Part shown: one piece after another, positions 43,084-52,594 of the stretch
How positions within the stretch are numbered: the first letter of the stretch is position 1
How the letters are laid out: every line of letters starts with the position of its first letter
NCBI RefSeq assembly: GCF_002115745.1
Contig: NZ_JFKB01000002.1
Location: forward strand, 1 to 64,000
Source of the DNA: Thalassospira alkalitolerans
Lineage (GTDB): Bacteria > Pseudomonadota > Alphaproteobacteria > Rhodospirillales > Thalassospiraceae
Reading direction: 5' to 3'
Length of the DNA stretch: 64,000 bases
Position numbers and translations under genes: made by a program
The notes under the pieces: model-generated
What the model saw: only the letters and a program-made list of their open reading frames with translations
Databases searched by the model: none
What the model was told of the DNA's origin: nothing

Positions 43084-44409
43084 ATGAAAACGTTTTTGAG
43101 CGGTGCATCCTGTGCCGTACTTGCCACAGCAGCCGTAACCACGATTGTTGCCGTAACGGGCATCGCGCAAGCGGGTGAATTCGATGGGATTACCATCGAA
43201 GCCAAATTAATCGGTGGCCAGCAATATGAGGCGCTTTATGCCCGCATTCCCGAATGGGAAGCTGCGACAGGTGCAAAAGTCGACATCATATCGAAGAAGA
43301 ACCATTTCGAACTGGACAAGGAATTTAAATCCGACATCGCAGCCAGAACGACTGACTGGTGCGTTGGTTCGAACCATTCGTCTTTCGCGTCCCAGTATGC
43401 ATCGCTCTATACCGATCTCAACGGGTTTATAGGCAAGGATGTCGTGGACGAATTTGTGCAGGCCAATATCAAGGCCGCAACGTTCGACGGGAAACTTGTC
43501 ATGTTGCCGCGTGCGCAGTTTGACGTATCCGCACTTTATTATCAGAAAGATCTTTATGAGGATGCCGCACGCGCAAAGGCCTTTGAGGCCAAATACGGAT
43601 ATCCGCTTGCGGTTCCGGAAACTTGGGCGCAGGTGAAAGATCAGGCGATCTTCTTTGCGGATCCGCCGAATTTCTACGGAACCCAATATGCCGGTAAAGA
43701 TGAAGCCATTGTTGGCCGTTATTACGAAATGGTCGTGGCCGAAGGCGGCCAGCTTTTCAATGATGATTTTTCGCCAGCCTTTAATTCCGACGCAGGCAAG
43801 CGTGCGCTTCAGTGGTTCGTTGATCTTTATGATGCGGGGGCAGTCCCGGCAGGGACGACGAACTATTTATGGGATGATCTTGGAAACGGGTTTGCTTCCG
43901 GGACGATTGCACTCAACCTTGATTGGCCGGGCTGGGCTGGGTTCTTTAATGACCCGACAGCCTCGAAGGTTGCGGGAAATGTCGGTGTTGCACCGGCACC
44001 TAAAGGTTCAGCAGGTATTCGTACCGGCTGGTCAGGATTCCACGGTTTTTCTGTGACCGAGGATTGCGCCCATAAAGAGGCTGCGGCCTCTCTCGTCGAG
44101 TTTTTGACCAACGAAAACAGTCAGAAGCTTGAAAGTTCGGCCGGGCCGTTGCCGTCCCGGACCGCTGTTTGGGATTATATCTCGGAGCAGGCCAAAGACG
44201 ATCCTTACCGCGCCGAGGTTCTGGCAGCATTCAAGGAAACGGCTGCGACCGCATTTGCGGTGCCGCCAACGTCCCTTTGGATTGAAGCGACGAACCTTAT
44301 CTATCCAGAGCTTCAGGCCGCCATTCTTGGTGACAAAACGGTTGATGAGGCGCTTGCCGATGCCGCAGAGGCCGTCGACGATCTGATGCAGGAAGAAGGC
44401 GTCTACTAA
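43084..44409 (+). CDS. ABC transporter sugar-binding protein (second ABC operon)
   Basis: 441 residues with AGGGAGG upstream and a signal peptide of about 31 residues ending AQA-GE. It is a family 1 periplasmic solute-binding protein (YEALYARIPEWEAATGAKVDI, GKLVMLPRAQFDVSALYYQKDLYED, GTIALNLDWPGWAGFF). It starts the operon for a sugar importer and acid-sugar enzymes. A strong hairpin follows 17 bases after the stop. Confidence 0.92.
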   Translation: MKTFLSGASCAVLATAAVTTIVAVTGIAQAGEFDGITIEAKLIGGQQYEALYARIPEWEAATGAKVDIISKKNHFELDKEFKSDIAARTTDWCVGSNHSSFASQYASLYTDLNGFIGKDVVDEFVQANIKAATFDGKLVMLPRAQFDVSALYYQKDLYEDAARAKAFEAKYGYPLAVPETWAQVKDQAIFFADPPNFYGTQYAGKDEAIVGRYYEMVVAEGGQLFNDDFSPAFNSDAGKRALQWFVDLYDAGAVPAGTTNYLWDDLGNGFASGTIALNLDWPGWAGFFNDPTASKVAGNVGVAPAPKGSAGIRTGWSGFHGFSVTEDCAHKEAAASLVEFLTNENSQKLESSAGPLPSRTAVWDYISEQAKDDPYRAEVLAAFKETAATAFAVPPTSLWIEATNLIYPELQAAILGDKTVDEALADAAEAVDDLMQEEGVY

Positions 44410-44425
44410 GTCGTATCAAAAAAAA

Positions 44426-44454
44426 CGGGCGGCGATCACCCATTACGCCGCCCG
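44426..44454 (+). other. Intercistronic hairpin after the second sugar-binding-protein gene
   Basis: CGGGCGGCG pairs perfectly with CGCCGCCCG around an 11-base loop. An A8 tract precedes it, so on the minus strand it resembles a terminator. On the plus strand it probably protects the binding-protein message. Confidence 0.65.
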
Positions 44455-44509
44455 ACCATCCTTTGACCCAAATGCACGGGCCATCCGTGCCGATTCATGG
44501 GACATCCTG

Positions 44510-45406
44510 ATGAAGCGATTGAAGCTCCCGCCGTGGTTGGTACTTTTGTTACCAGCCATACTGATCCTGTCGGCCGTCGTGCTGATCCCGCTTGTTTTGT
44601 CACTATATTCGAGTTTCACGTCTTACCGGCTCACCCGGCCAGACAGCATTTTTAACTGGGTGGGATTATTCAACTACGAAAAAGCCGTGACGGATGCAAA
44701 GTTCTGGGCGGCGTTCGGGCGGACTGTTCTTTTGCTGACGGTGGCCCTTAATCTTGAGATGCTTCTTGGTCTGGGACTTGCGCTTATGGTGTCAAAAGTC
44801 ACGCATGGTCAGCGTCTTTTGCGCACGATGATGATGTTCCCGATGATGTTTTCGCCAATTCTGGTTGGCTTTCAGTTCAAGTTTATCTTCAACGACAACG
44901 TCGGTCTTGTGAACAACGCGCTTCAGTCGCTCGGTATCACTGACAGGGCGATCCCCTGGCTGGTTGACGCCGACCTTGCAATGTTCTCGATTATCTTTGC
45001 CGAAGTCTGGACCGCGACTTCGGTATTCGGAATTCTCATTCTTGCGGGGCTTTATGCGATCCCGAGGGACCCGCTTGAAGCAGCAAAGGTCGACGGTTGC
45101 ACGTCTTGGCAATCGTTCAGATATGTCACGCTGCCGTTCTTGATGCCTTTTATCTATATCGCGATGGCGATTCGGTCGCTTGATGTGGCACGGGCCTATG
45201 ACATCGTACAGGTCATGACCAATGGTGGGCCTGCGCGGCGTACGGAACTGTTGTGGACGCTGATTGGGCGGACTGGTTACGTCGATGCCCGTATGGGCTA
45301 TGCAAATGCGATGGGATACATATCCATCTTTCTTGCGATTTTCTTCACCGTCTATTTCTTTAAAAAATTGACGAAATCCCGCAAAGAACTTGGGATGGGG
45401 GCGTAA
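44510..45406 (+). CDS. ABC transporter permease 1 (second ABC operon)
   Basis: 298 residues, six helices, UgpA/MalF type. The EAA loop is DPLEAAKVDGCTSWQSFRYVTLPFLMP, where the usual Tyr-Glu is Asp-Pro. Opening segment LPPWLVLLLPAILILSAVVLIPLVLSL is a normal first helix. It lies 100 bases after the binding-protein stop, beyond the hairpin, and three bases before the second permease. Confidence 0.92.
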   Translation: MKRLKLPPWLVLLLPAILILSAVVLIPLVLSLYSSFTSYRLTRPDSIFNWVGLFNYEKAVTDAKFWAAFGRTVLLLTVALNLEMLLGLGLALMVSKVTHGQRLLRTMMMFPMMFSPILVGFQFKFIFNDNVGLVNNALQSLGITDRAIPWLVDADLAMFSIIFAEVWTATSVFGILILAGLYAIPRDPLEAAKVDGCTSWQSFRYVTLPFLMPFIYIAMAIRSLDVARAYDIVQVMTNGGPARRTELLWTLIGRTGYVDARMGYANAMGYISIFLAIFFTVYFFKKLTKSRKELGMGA

Positions 45407-45409
45407 ATC

Positions 45410-46276
45410 ATGGCGAGAAATTTTAATCACCGTATCCGTCGTTACACCTTTAAGGCGATGCATTTTTTCGGTCTTTTCCTGGCAATGATGGTGCTATGCG
45501 TGCCGGGGTTCTGGATCGTTTTGAACTCTTTTCGCCCGACTGTGGAAATAATGGCCAAACCGCCGGTCTGGATTCCGAACGAGCTAAATCTGGATCATTA
45601 CCGTGCGATGTTTGGCGGGATCGGAGAGGGCGGCGTGCCTGTTCTGACCTATTTCACGAATTCGTTGGTGATTTCGGTTACATCGACGGTCATTGCGATT
45701 TTGATCGGTATGGCGGGGGGATATGCCTTTGCACGCTATAAATTCAAATTTAAGGGCGGGATATTTGTTGGTTTGATGATTACGCGTGCGGTGCCGGGCG
45801 TCGCGTTATCATTGCCATTATTCATCATCTTTGCCCGTGTCGGTATCATCGACACGCATATTGGGATGATTATTGCCTATGTGGCACTGAACGTGCCCTT
45901 CACGGTGTGGCTTATCGACGGTTTTTTCCGTCAGATCCCCCCCGAGCTGGCCGAAGCCGCCGAGATCGATGGTTGTACCCGTTGGCAAGCTTTTTGGCGC
46001 GTCGAGTTTCCTGTAGCGCGCTCTGGAATAGCCTCGGCTGGTATCTTTGCCTTTCTTACTTCCTGGAACGAATACGCGTTGGCTTCTCAGCTGACCCGCT
46101 CCACGACGTCGAAGACGATGCCTGTCGGCCTTCTCGATTTCACTTCGGAATTTACCCTCAATTGGGGGGGGATGTGCGCGCTTGCGGTGTTGATGATTAT
46201 CCCCGCGCTGATCCTCACGTTCCTCGTGCAGAAACACCTCATTGCCGGCCTTACCTTCGGCGGCGTGAAAGGATAA
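45410..46276 (+). CDS. ABC transporter permease 2 (second ABC operon)
   Basis: 288 residues, six helices, UgpE/MalG type, with EAA loop LAEAAEIDGCTRWQAFWRVEFPVARSG and the closing HLIAGLTFGGVKG. Unlike the second permease of the first operon it is intact. It forms the channel with the preceding permease. Confidence 0.92.
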   Translation: MARNFNHRIRRYTFKAMHFFGLFLAMMVLCVPGFWIVLNSFRPTVEIMAKPPVWIPNELNLDHYRAMFGGIGEGGVPVLTYFTNSLVISVTSTVIAILIGMAGGYAFARYKFKFKGGIFVGLMITRAVPGVALSLPLFIIFARVGIIDTHIGMIIAYVALNVPFTVWLIDGFFRQIPPELAEAAEIDGCTRWQAFWRVEFPVARSGIASAGIFAFLTSWNEYALASQLTRSTTSKTMPVGLLDFTSEFTLNWGGMCALAVLMIIPALILTFLVQKHLIAGLTFGGVKG

Positions 46277-46280
46277 CAAA

Positions 46281-47366
46281 ATGGCTCAGGTCCATCTTCG
46301 CAATGTGGTTAAGAAATATGGCGTGCTTGAAGTTGTGCATGCCATCAACCTTGATATCGCCGACAGTGAATTTGTCGTGCTGGTTGGTCCATCAGGTTGT
46401 GGCAAGTCCACGACACTGCGCATGGTCGCAGGGCTTGAAGCGATTTCTGGCGGGGAAGTTCATATTGGGGGGCGTGTGGTTAACGATCTTCCCCCGCGAG
46501 AACGGAACATCTCGATGGTGTTCCAGAACTATGCGCTCTATCCGCATATGAGTGTACGTGAAAATCTTGGGTTTTCGCTTAAGATTTCCAAGCGTTCGCA
46601 GGCTGATATTGACAAGGCAGTGGATGAGGCCGCCGAAATTTTGTCGCTGACACCGCTTTTGGATCGCAAGCCGGGTGCTTTGTCGGGTGGACAGCGCCAG
46701 CGTGTCGCCATGGGGCGTGCGATTGTGCGTCATCCGGAAGTCTTCCTTTTTGACGAACCACTTTCAAACCTTGATGCGAAACTGCGTACCCAGATGCGGG
46801 TCGAGATCAAGAAGCTGCATCAAAAACTGAAATCGACAATTATCTATGTCACCCATGACCAGGTCGAGGCGATGACGCTTGCCGACCGGATTGTGATCAT
46901 GCGGGATGGCCATATTGAACAGATCGGAACACCTCTTGATGTGTTTGAAAACCCGGTGAATACCTTTGTGGCGACGTTTATTGGTTCGCCGCCGATGAAC
47001 CTTCTTGATGGCGTCGTGAAAGAGGGGCAGATCGAGTTCGGAGACGGGACATGTTTGGCCGTTCCCCCCGCTTATTCCACATATGATGGGCAGGCTGTCA
47101 CGTTCGGCGTGCGCGCGGATAATATTATGCCGGTTGGGCATGCTCTGCCACGTGGTGAACATATGGCCGAGGTGGAGATGACGGTTGACCTGACAGAGCC
47201 ACTTGGCACTGAAACGCTGCTTTTCACTGTGCTTGCAGGGACAGAAGTGCAGGCCAAAATGCTGAACCCGCGCCCGGTTCGAAGCGGAGAGCGCATGACC
47301 TTTCAGATCATGCTCGACAAGTGTCATCTGTTTGATGCCGATACTGGCGCTACACTTAAGAAGTGA
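46281..47366 (+). CDS. ABC transporter ATPase (MalK/UgpC type, second ABC operon)
   Basis: 361 residues: Walker A GPSGCGKS, signature LSGGQRQR, Walker B FLFDEPLSNLDAK, H-loop VTHDQ and a C-terminal TOBE domain (FGVRADNIMP). All motifs are canonical. It is the only ATPase of this operon and presumably works as a homodimer. It follows the permease by four bases. Confidence 0.93.
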   Translation: MAQVHLRNVVKKYGVLEVVHAINLDIADSEFVVLVGPSGCGKSTTLRMVAGLEAISGGEVHIGGRVVNDLPPRERNISMVFQNYALYPHMSVRENLGFSLKISKRSQADIDKAVDEAAEILSLTPLLDRKPGALSGGQRQRVAMGRAIVRHPEVFLFDEPLSNLDAKLRTQMRVEIKKLHQKLKSTIIYVTHDQVEAMTLADRIVIMRDGHIEQIGTPLDVFENPVNTFVATFIGSPPMNLLDGVVKEGQIEFGDGTCLAVPPAYSTYDGQAVTFGVRADNIMPVGHALPRGEHMAEVEMTVDLTEPLGTETLLFTVLAGTEVQAKMLNPRPVRSGERMTFQIMLDKCHLFDADTGATLKK

Positions 47367-47375
47367 GATTGCACG

Positions 47376-48494
47376 ATGGCAAGAATTACATCTGCAAATG
47401 CATTTATGGTGGACCTTGAGCCCAAGGTCGTCCGCACAGATGCGATCCAGTCGTTCAAATCGCAAGAAACGATTTTTGTTGTCTTGCGGGATGCGGATGG
47501 CGCTCGGGGTATGGGATATAGCTATACCATTGGCGATGGGGGCGCGTCGATCCTTGCGCTTTTGAAGGAAACACTGTTGCCGCGATTGATGGGGCAGGAG
47601 GCGGACCGGATTGAGGCGATTTGGCAGGATCTTTTGTTCTGTTCACACGCGACAGCCGTTGGGCCGATCATGTCGCTTGCGCTTGCGGCAATTGATACTG
47701 CCCTTTGGGATATGCGCGGCTGCAAGACCGGTCTTGCACTTCATGTTCTGGCCGGTGGGGCAAAGACCTCGGTGCCGATGTATACGACCGAAGGTGGCTG
47801 GCTCCATCTACCGCCCGAGGCACTGGCTGAGGATGCAAAGGCCGCGAAGGCAACCGGATTTTTGGGATCAAAGGTCAAGATCGGAACGCCATCAATCGCA
47901 GGTGATACCGCGCGCCTTGAGACGGTGCGCATGGCACTGGGTGATGAATATGAAATCATGACTGACGCCAACCAATCGATGACAGCTGCAGAGGCGTTGC
48001 GGCGTGTTCCGATGCTTGAGCGGCTAGGTATTGCATGGTTCGAGGAACCTTTGCCATCCGACGATATCGCGGGGCATAGACGCCTTCAGGCGCAATCGCG
48101 TGTGCCGGTTGCGGTTGGCGAGAGCCTTTATAGCCCGGGCCAGTTTGCTGATTATGTTGCCGCCGATGCCTGCGGGATTGTGCAGGCCGATGTGGCACGG
48201 GTGGGTGGAATCACGCCATGGCTTAAAATCGCGCATATGGCCGAAGCGCATAACATTGCAATTTGTCCGCATTTCTTGATGGAGTTGCATGTGAGCCTTG
48301 TCTGTGCCGTGCCGAACGCGCCGTGGCTCGAATATATCCCACAGCTTGAAGATATTGCGTCGCCGATGGCACGCGATGGCGGGCGGGCGCTTGCGCCAGA
48401 GCAGCCGGGGCTTGGCATTGACTGGGATCACGACAAGCTTGCCGCATTGACAGTTGCAGGCAGTGCTTTTGAGATAAGGGAGAGGGCGCAATGA
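47376..48494 (+). CDS. Enolase-superfamily acid-sugar dehydratase (mandelate racemase group)
   Basis: 372 residues. The catalytic set of the mandelate racemase subgroup is present: Lys166 and Lys168 in SKVKIG, Asp197 in DANQ, Glu223 in EEPLPSDD, Glu249 in GES and the base His299 in PHFLMELH. Such enzymes dehydrate sugar acids (L-talarate/galactarate, L-fuconate, L-rhamnonate) to 2-keto-3-deoxy acids. Context with a lactonase, an SDR and an FAH hydrolase favours a six-carbon deoxy acid, but the substrate cannot be fixed by sequence. Its stop overlaps the mutarotase start (ATGA). Confidence 0.88.
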   Translation: MARITSANAFMVDLEPKVVRTDAIQSFKSQETIFVVLRDADGARGMGYSYTIGDGGASILALLKETLLPRLMGQEADRIEAIWQDLLFCSHATAVGPIMSLALAAIDTALWDMRGCKTGLALHVLAGGAKTSVPMYTTEGGWLHLPPEALAEDAKAAKATGFLGSKVKIGTPSIAGDTARLETVRMALGDEYEIMTDANQSMTAAEALRRVPMLERLGIAWFEEPLPSDDIAGHRRLQAQSRVPVAVGESLYSPGQFADYVAADACGIVQADVARVGGITPWLKIAHMAEAHNIAICPHFLMELHVSLVCAVPNAPWLEYIPQLEDIASPMARDGGRALAPEQPGLGIDWDHDKLAALTVAGSAFEIRERAQ

Positions 48495-48820
48495 TCCGTC
48501 ATGGACAACTGATCGGAATTGGTGCCGAGGCCATCGCCGAATACAAGCGTATCCATGCTGATGTTTGGCCCGGGGTCCTTGCCAAGATTTCAGCATGTAA
48601 TATCCGCAACTATTCGATCTTCCTAAAAGAACCGGAAAACCTGCTTTTTGCCTATTTCGAATATGTCGGTACTGATTTTGCTGCTGATATGGCGAAGATG
48701 GCGGCGGATCCTGAGACGAAGCGTTGGTGGACGGTGTGTCAGCCGATGCAGCGTCCGCTTGAGAGCCGCACAGAGGGAGAATGGTGGGCGGAGATGGAGG
48801 AGGTGTTTCACCATGATTGA
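48491..48820 (+). CDS. rhaM: L-rhamnose mutarotase family protein
   Basis: 109 residues of the RhaM/YiiL fold. The family shows AEYKRIHADVWPGVLAKISACNIRNYSIFL with the conserved Tyr and His, and DPETKRWWTVCQPMQRPL with the paired Trp. It interconverts sugar anomers (L-rhamnose or L-fucose), which supports a 6-deoxy-L-sugar as the substrate of the locus. The ends overlap both neighbours, so it is tightly embedded in the operon. Confidence 0.88.
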   Translation: MIRHGQLIGIGAEAIAEYKRIHADVWPGVLAKISACNIRNYSIFLKEPENLLFAYFEYVGTDFAADMAKMAADPETKRWWTVCQPMQRPLESRTEGEWWAEMEEVFHHD

Positions 48821-49868
48821 TCTGCGCCAAACCGTTGATATGCCAAAGACGCCGACCCCAGTTGTGATTTTCGGCGCGGGTTCCATTGTTACGGATGCAC
48901 ATCTTCCGGCCTATCGCGATCTGGGAGTACCCGCTGTGGGGATCTTTGATCCGGATATACAAAAAGCCGAAAAGGTCGCGATAAAATGGGGCACACGAGC
49001 GTTCAATACGCTTGAGGAAGCTGTGGCGCAGGATGGGACGATTTATGATCTTGCTGTGCCGCCTTCGGCCATTGCTGACTTGCTTGAAGTGTTACCTGAC
49101 GGTGCTATTGCGATTATCCAAAAACCGTTGGGCTCTGATTTGGCTGAGGCCGACCGTATTATATCGGTTGTGCGGCGCAAGGGTATCAAGGCTGCGGTCA
49201 ATTTTCAGCTTCGCTTTGCACCGATGGCGTTGGCACTTAAGGACGCGGTTGGTCAGGGACTTCTGGGCGAACTTGTTGATTTTGACGCTTGGTTGGCACT
49301 TGATACGCCATGGCATTTATGGAAATTCCTTGCCGATCTGCCGCGCGTCGAGATTCTTTTGCATTCGATTCATTACCTTGATTTCGTGCGGGACCTATTC
49401 GGAAATCCGAAAGGCGTCCATGCGCGCACTGTTGGTCATCCTGGCTCAAGCGTTTCGAACACGCGTAGTGCCATGATCCTCGACTACGGTGATCAGATAC
49501 GTTGCAATCTTTCCATTAATCATAACCACGCTTTCGGTCGGAAATTCCAAGCCTGCGAGTTTCGCATTTGCGGAACAAAGGGGGCTGCTTATCTGAAACT
49601 TGGCGTCAATCTTGACTACCCGAAAGGCGAACCAGATGAGCTGTGGCTGAACACGGATGGGGAATGGCGACAGATTCCCCTTGTCGGTGATTGGTTTATT
49701 GCGGCGTTTCATGGTCGTTTCGCTCAGGTTCAGCGCTTTGCTTCTGGCCTTGATGCGGTGCTTGAAGGTTCTGCCGAAGACGCATGGCATACGATGGCAT
49801 TGGTCGAGGCAGCTTATGAAAGTTCTGCGGCCCCCATGCATCCGATCAAGGAGGCCCCCAGTGCTTGA
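48813..49868 (+). CDS. Gfo/Idh/MocA-family oxidoreductase
   Basis: 351 residues from the ATG at 48813, inside the end of the mutarotase gene. A Rossmann NAD(P) domain opens with [25 protein letters not shown] carries the conserved catalytic Lys of the family (EKP in most members). The C-terminal substrate domain follows ([24 protein letters not shown]). It may be the sugar dehydrogenase that makes the lactone opened by the protein at 42018, or it may act on a branch sugar. The next gene starts at a GTG that overlaps its stop. Confidence 0.86.
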   Translation: MIDLRQTVDMPKTPTPVVIFGAGSIVTDAHLPAYRDLGVPAVGIFDPDIQKAEKVAIKWGTRAFNTLEEAVAQDGTIYDLAVPPSAIADLLEVLPDGAIAIIQKPLGSDLAEADRIISVVRRKGIKAAVNFQLRFAPMALALKDAVGQGLLGELVDFDAWLALDTPWHLWKFLADLPRVEILLHSIHYLDFVRDLFGNPKGVHARTVGHPGSSVSNTRSAMILDYGDQIRCNLSINHNHAFGRKFQACEFRICGTKGAAYLKLGVNLDYPKGEPDELWLNTDGEWRQIPLVGDWFIAAFHGRFAQVQRFASGLDAVLEGSAEDAWHTMALVEAAYESSAAPMHPIKEAPSA

Positions 49869-50307
49869 ACAAGTCAAATATTACGAAGATTACGAGATTG
49901 GAGAGGCGCGCAAGACTGTCGGACGGACGATCACGGAAACCGATTTCGTCGTTCATGCCGGGCATTCCGGGGATTTTTTTCCCCATCACCTTGATGCAGA
50001 GTTTTGCAAGACGCTTCCATTTGGCCAACGCATTGCGCATGGAACCATGGTGTTTACCATCGGTGTTGGATTAACCGCGACAATCATTAATCCGGTGGCC
50101 TTTTCCTATGGCTACGACCGCATGCGGTTTATCAAGCCGGTATTCATTGGCGATACGATTAGATCGCATGTCGAAATCCGTGCAAAAGAAGTGATGGAAA
50201 AACGGCCCGGCTATGGACGGGTGACGGAACGTTTGACGGTTACCAACCAGAAGGATGAAGTCGTACTTGTCGCCGATCACATCTATATGGTGGAGATGAG
50301 GTCATGA
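49861..50307 (+). CDS. MaoC-type (R)-specific hydratase/dehydratase
   Basis: 148 residues from a GTG at 49861, with AAGGAGG seven bases upstream; no ATG is in a suitable place. The hot-dog fold MaoC motif [10 protein letters not shown] gives Asp38 and His43, the usual catalytic pair, followed by RIAHG. MaoC enzymes act on CoA thioesters, which is out of place in a free-acid sugar pathway. With the CoA-transferase-like gene at 53504 it suggests a CoA-linked branch (inference). Confidence 0.85.
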   Translation: MLEQVKYYEDYEIGEARKTVGRTITETDFVVHAGHSGDFFPHHLDAEFCKTLPFGQRIAHGTMVFTIGVGLTATIINPVAFSYGYDRMRFIKPVFIGDTIRSHVEIRAKEVMEKRPGYGRVTERLTVTNQKDEVVLVADHIYMVEMRS

Positions 50308-50618
50308 CCGCGCCGTTTCTTCTTTTGCATCCGAATGACAATGTGCTTGTTGCCCGTACTTTAGCGCCCGAGGGGACCAAGGTGGAGCTTGCAAGTGGGG
50401 CTATCAAGCTTGCGGGGGCGATCCCGCTTGCGCACAAGATCGCGTGTCGTGACATCGCCGTGGGTGAGCGCATTCTGAAATACGGAATGCCGATTGGGAT
50501 CGCGACCGAAGACATACCTGCAGGTAGCCATGTCCATATCCATAATATCCGCTCGGCCTATACGCCGACCTATGCGCTTGACGATGCGAACGGTCTGAGT
50601 GAAGGGGGGACACAATGA
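50304..50618 (+). CDS. UxaA-type lyase, small subunit (SAF domain)
   Basis: 104 residues, a single SAF domain (ALPEGT-like [50 protein letters not shown]). It matches the N-terminal domain of altronate/galactarate dehydratases, here encoded by a separate gene as in (2R)-sulfolactate sulfo-lyase SuyA or split altronate dehydratases. The ends overlap both neighbours. It probably forms a complex with the next product. Confidence 0.85.
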   Translation: MTAPFLLLHPNDNVLVARTLAPEGTKVELASGAIKLAGAIPLAHKIACRDIAVGERILKYGMPIGIATEDIPAGSHVHIHNIRSAYTPTYALDDANGLSEGGTQ

Positions 50619-51817
50619 CAGAAGAATTCACAGGCTATCTTCGTTCAGATGGTCGCAAGGGCATTCGGAACTCGATTGTCGTTGCCTATCTTGTGGAATG
50701 CGCACATTTCGTTGCCTCGAAAATTGTTGCAGGTTTCGATGGTGAAGACGTTCAACTCATCGGATTTCCCGGCTGTTTTCCCAACGAATATGCGGCCCGT
50801 GTGATGGCACAGCTTTGTACGCATCCGAATGTGGGGGCGGTGCTTTTTGTGTCTCTTGGCTGTGAAAGTTTTGACAAGGTGCGTGCTTCGCATGCCGTTT
50901 CGGGTTCAGGGCGTCCGGTCGAAACGCTTGTGATCCAAAAGGCCGGAGGCACGGCAAAAACCGTCGAGACGGGACGTGCATGGGTGCGTTCAGCCCTTGG
51001 TGAAGTGGCAAAAGTTGACCGCGTTCCAATGGGAGTCGACGAACTGGTGATTGGCACGATTTGCGGTGGTTCGGATGGGACTTCGGGCATTTCCGGTAAT
51101 CCGGCGGCGGGTAAGGCTTTTGACCTTTTGATTGCCGAAGGGGCCGCCTGTATTTTTGAAGAAACGGGTGAACTGATCAGCTGCGAAGAGATTATGGCAG
51201 AACGTGCCGTGACACCGGAACTTGGTAACGAATTGCGGGCCGCAGTGCAGAAGGCGGAGCGCTATTACGCAACATTAGGTTATGGATCCTTTGCGGCGGG
51301 TAATGCTGCCGGAGGTCTTTCGACAATTGAGGAAAAGAGCCTTGGTGCTTACGTTAAATCTGGTGACAGTCAGATTTCTGGCCTTATCAAACCTGGTGAT
51401 GTCCCGCCCAGAGGGGGGCTTTATCTGATGGATGTGGTGCCCGATGGCGAGGTGCGCTTTGGCTTTCCTAATATTTCAGATAATGCCGAAATCGTCGAGA
51501 TGATCGCAAGTGGTGCGCATCTGACCCTTTTCGTTACAGGTCGCGGGTCTGTCGTGGGTTCGGCGATCTCGCCAGTGATTAAAATCTGCGCCAACCCCGA
51601 TACCTATCGTGCGCTTGAGGGCGATATGGATGTTAATGCCGGGGACATCATTGAAGGTCGACGTTCAATCGATGACGTTGGGCGCGAAATCCGCGATCTG
51701 GTCATTTCTGTTGCTAAGGGTGCGGAAACCAAATCCGAAGCTTTGGGGCATAGGGAATTCATTCTGACATACAAAACATTCGACCCAATCGGGCCTTCGT
51801 GCCTGCCGGTGGTTTGA
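50615..51817 (+). CDS. UxaA-type lyase, large subunit
   Basis: 400 residues of the UxaA/GarD/SuyB C-terminal family: GYLRSDGRKGIRN at the start, HPNVGAVLFVSLGCESFD with a conserved Cys, GTICGGSDGTSGISGNPAAG and the closing ISPVIKICANPDTYRALEGDMDVNAG. These enzymes use a metal to eliminate water or sulfite next to a carboxylate. With the SAF subunit it forms a second acid-sugar dehydratase beside the enolase-type one, acting on another epimer or another acid. Start overlaps the small-subunit stop (ATGA). Confidence 0.87.
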   Translation: MTEEFTGYLRSDGRKGIRNSIVVAYLVECAHFVASKIVAGFDGEDVQLIGFPGCFPNEYAARVMAQLCTHPNVGAVLFVSLGCESFDKVRASHAVSGSGRPVETLVIQKAGGTAKTVETGRAWVRSALGEVAKVDRVPMGVDELVIGTICGGSDGTSGISGNPAAGKAFDLLIAEGAACIFEETGELISCEEIMAERAVTPELGNELRAAVQKAERYYATLGYGSFAAGNAAGGLSTIEEKSLGAYVKSGDSQISGLIKPGDVPPRGGLYLMDVVPDGEVRFGFPNISDNAEIVEMIASGAHLTLFVTGRGSVVGSAISPVIKICANPDTYRALEGDMDVNAGDIIEGRRSIDDVGREIRDLVISVAKGAETKSEALGHREFILTYKTFDPIGPSCLPVV

Positions 51818-51826
51818 GGAGGAAAT

Positions 51827-52564
51827 ATGAGAAGACTTGAAGGAAAACTCTGTTTGGTGACAGCCGCGGGTCAGGGCATCGGGCGCGCATCGGCCGAACG
51901 CCTGGCCGCCGAGGGTGGGCGCGTGATCGCGACCGACGTCAATGAAGCTGCTCTGGCCGAGCTAGATGCAATCGAGGGCATCGAGGCAAAGAAGCTTGAT
52001 GTCACAGATAAATCAGCAATCACGGCGCTGATTGCCGAAGTGGGGCCTGTAGATGTGTTGTTTAACTGTGCGGGCATTGTGCACAGCGGCACGATCCTTG
52101 AGGCGACAGAAGACGAATGGGACTTTGCATTCGAACTGAACGTGAAGTCACAGTTTCGTCTGATCCGTGCCGTGCTTCCGGGGATGCTTGAAAAAGGCAA
52201 GGGATCAATCATCAACATGTCCTCGGTTGCAGGGCCTGTAACCGGGCCGGTAAATCGTCTGGTTTATTCTGCATCGAAGGCCGCTGTTGCTGGCATGACA
52301 CGTGCGATTGCAAATGATCATGTCACGCAGGGTGTGCGCTGTAATGCCATTGCGCCAGGAACCGTGGATAGTCCGAGCCTGCATGAACGGTTGCGGGCAA
52401 CGGGGGATTATGACGGTGCGCTGAAAGCCTTTATCGCCCGTCAACCGATGGGCCGGATTGGCAAACCCGAAGAGATCGCGGCATTGGTGGCTTATCTTGC
52501 CTCGGACGAGAGCGGGTTTACGACTGGTGTCGTTCATGTTGTCGATGGTGGCTGGACCGCCTGA
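51827..52564 (+). CDS. SDR dehydrogenase, 2-keto-3-deoxy-L-fuconate dehydrogenase-like
   Basis: 245 residues. A classical SDR: cofactor motif TAAGQGIG (12-19), Asp37 favouring NAD, NCAG at 80-83, the active-site Ser in NMSSVAG, Tyr147 and Lys151 in YSASK, and the closing GVVHVVDGGW. It resembles the BDH2/DHRS6-like group, in which bacterial members oxidise 2-keto-3-deoxy-L-fuconate or -rhamnonate at C4. The product would be a 2,4-diketo acid for the FAH hydrolase that follows. Confidence 0.86.
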   Translation: MRRLEGKLCLVTAAGQGIGRASAERLAAEGGRVIATDVNEAALAELDAIEGIEAKKLDVTDKSAITALIAEVGPVDVLFNCAGIVHSGTILEATEDEWDFAFELNVKSQFRLIRAVLPGMLEKGKGSIINMSSVAGPVTGPVNRLVYSASKAAVAGMTRAIANDHVTQGVRCNAIAPGTVDSPSLHERLRATGDYDGALKAFIARQPMGRIGKPEEIAALVAYLASDESGFTTGVVHVVDGGWTA

Positions 52565-52594
52565 TCAGAATTTCACGAAAGGAATAAAAATAGC

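Noticed and set aside
50304-51817. Assignment as sulfolactate sulfo-lyase SuyAB
   Set aside because: Size and split match, but nothing else in the locus handles sulfonates, so only the broader UxaA-type family is stated.
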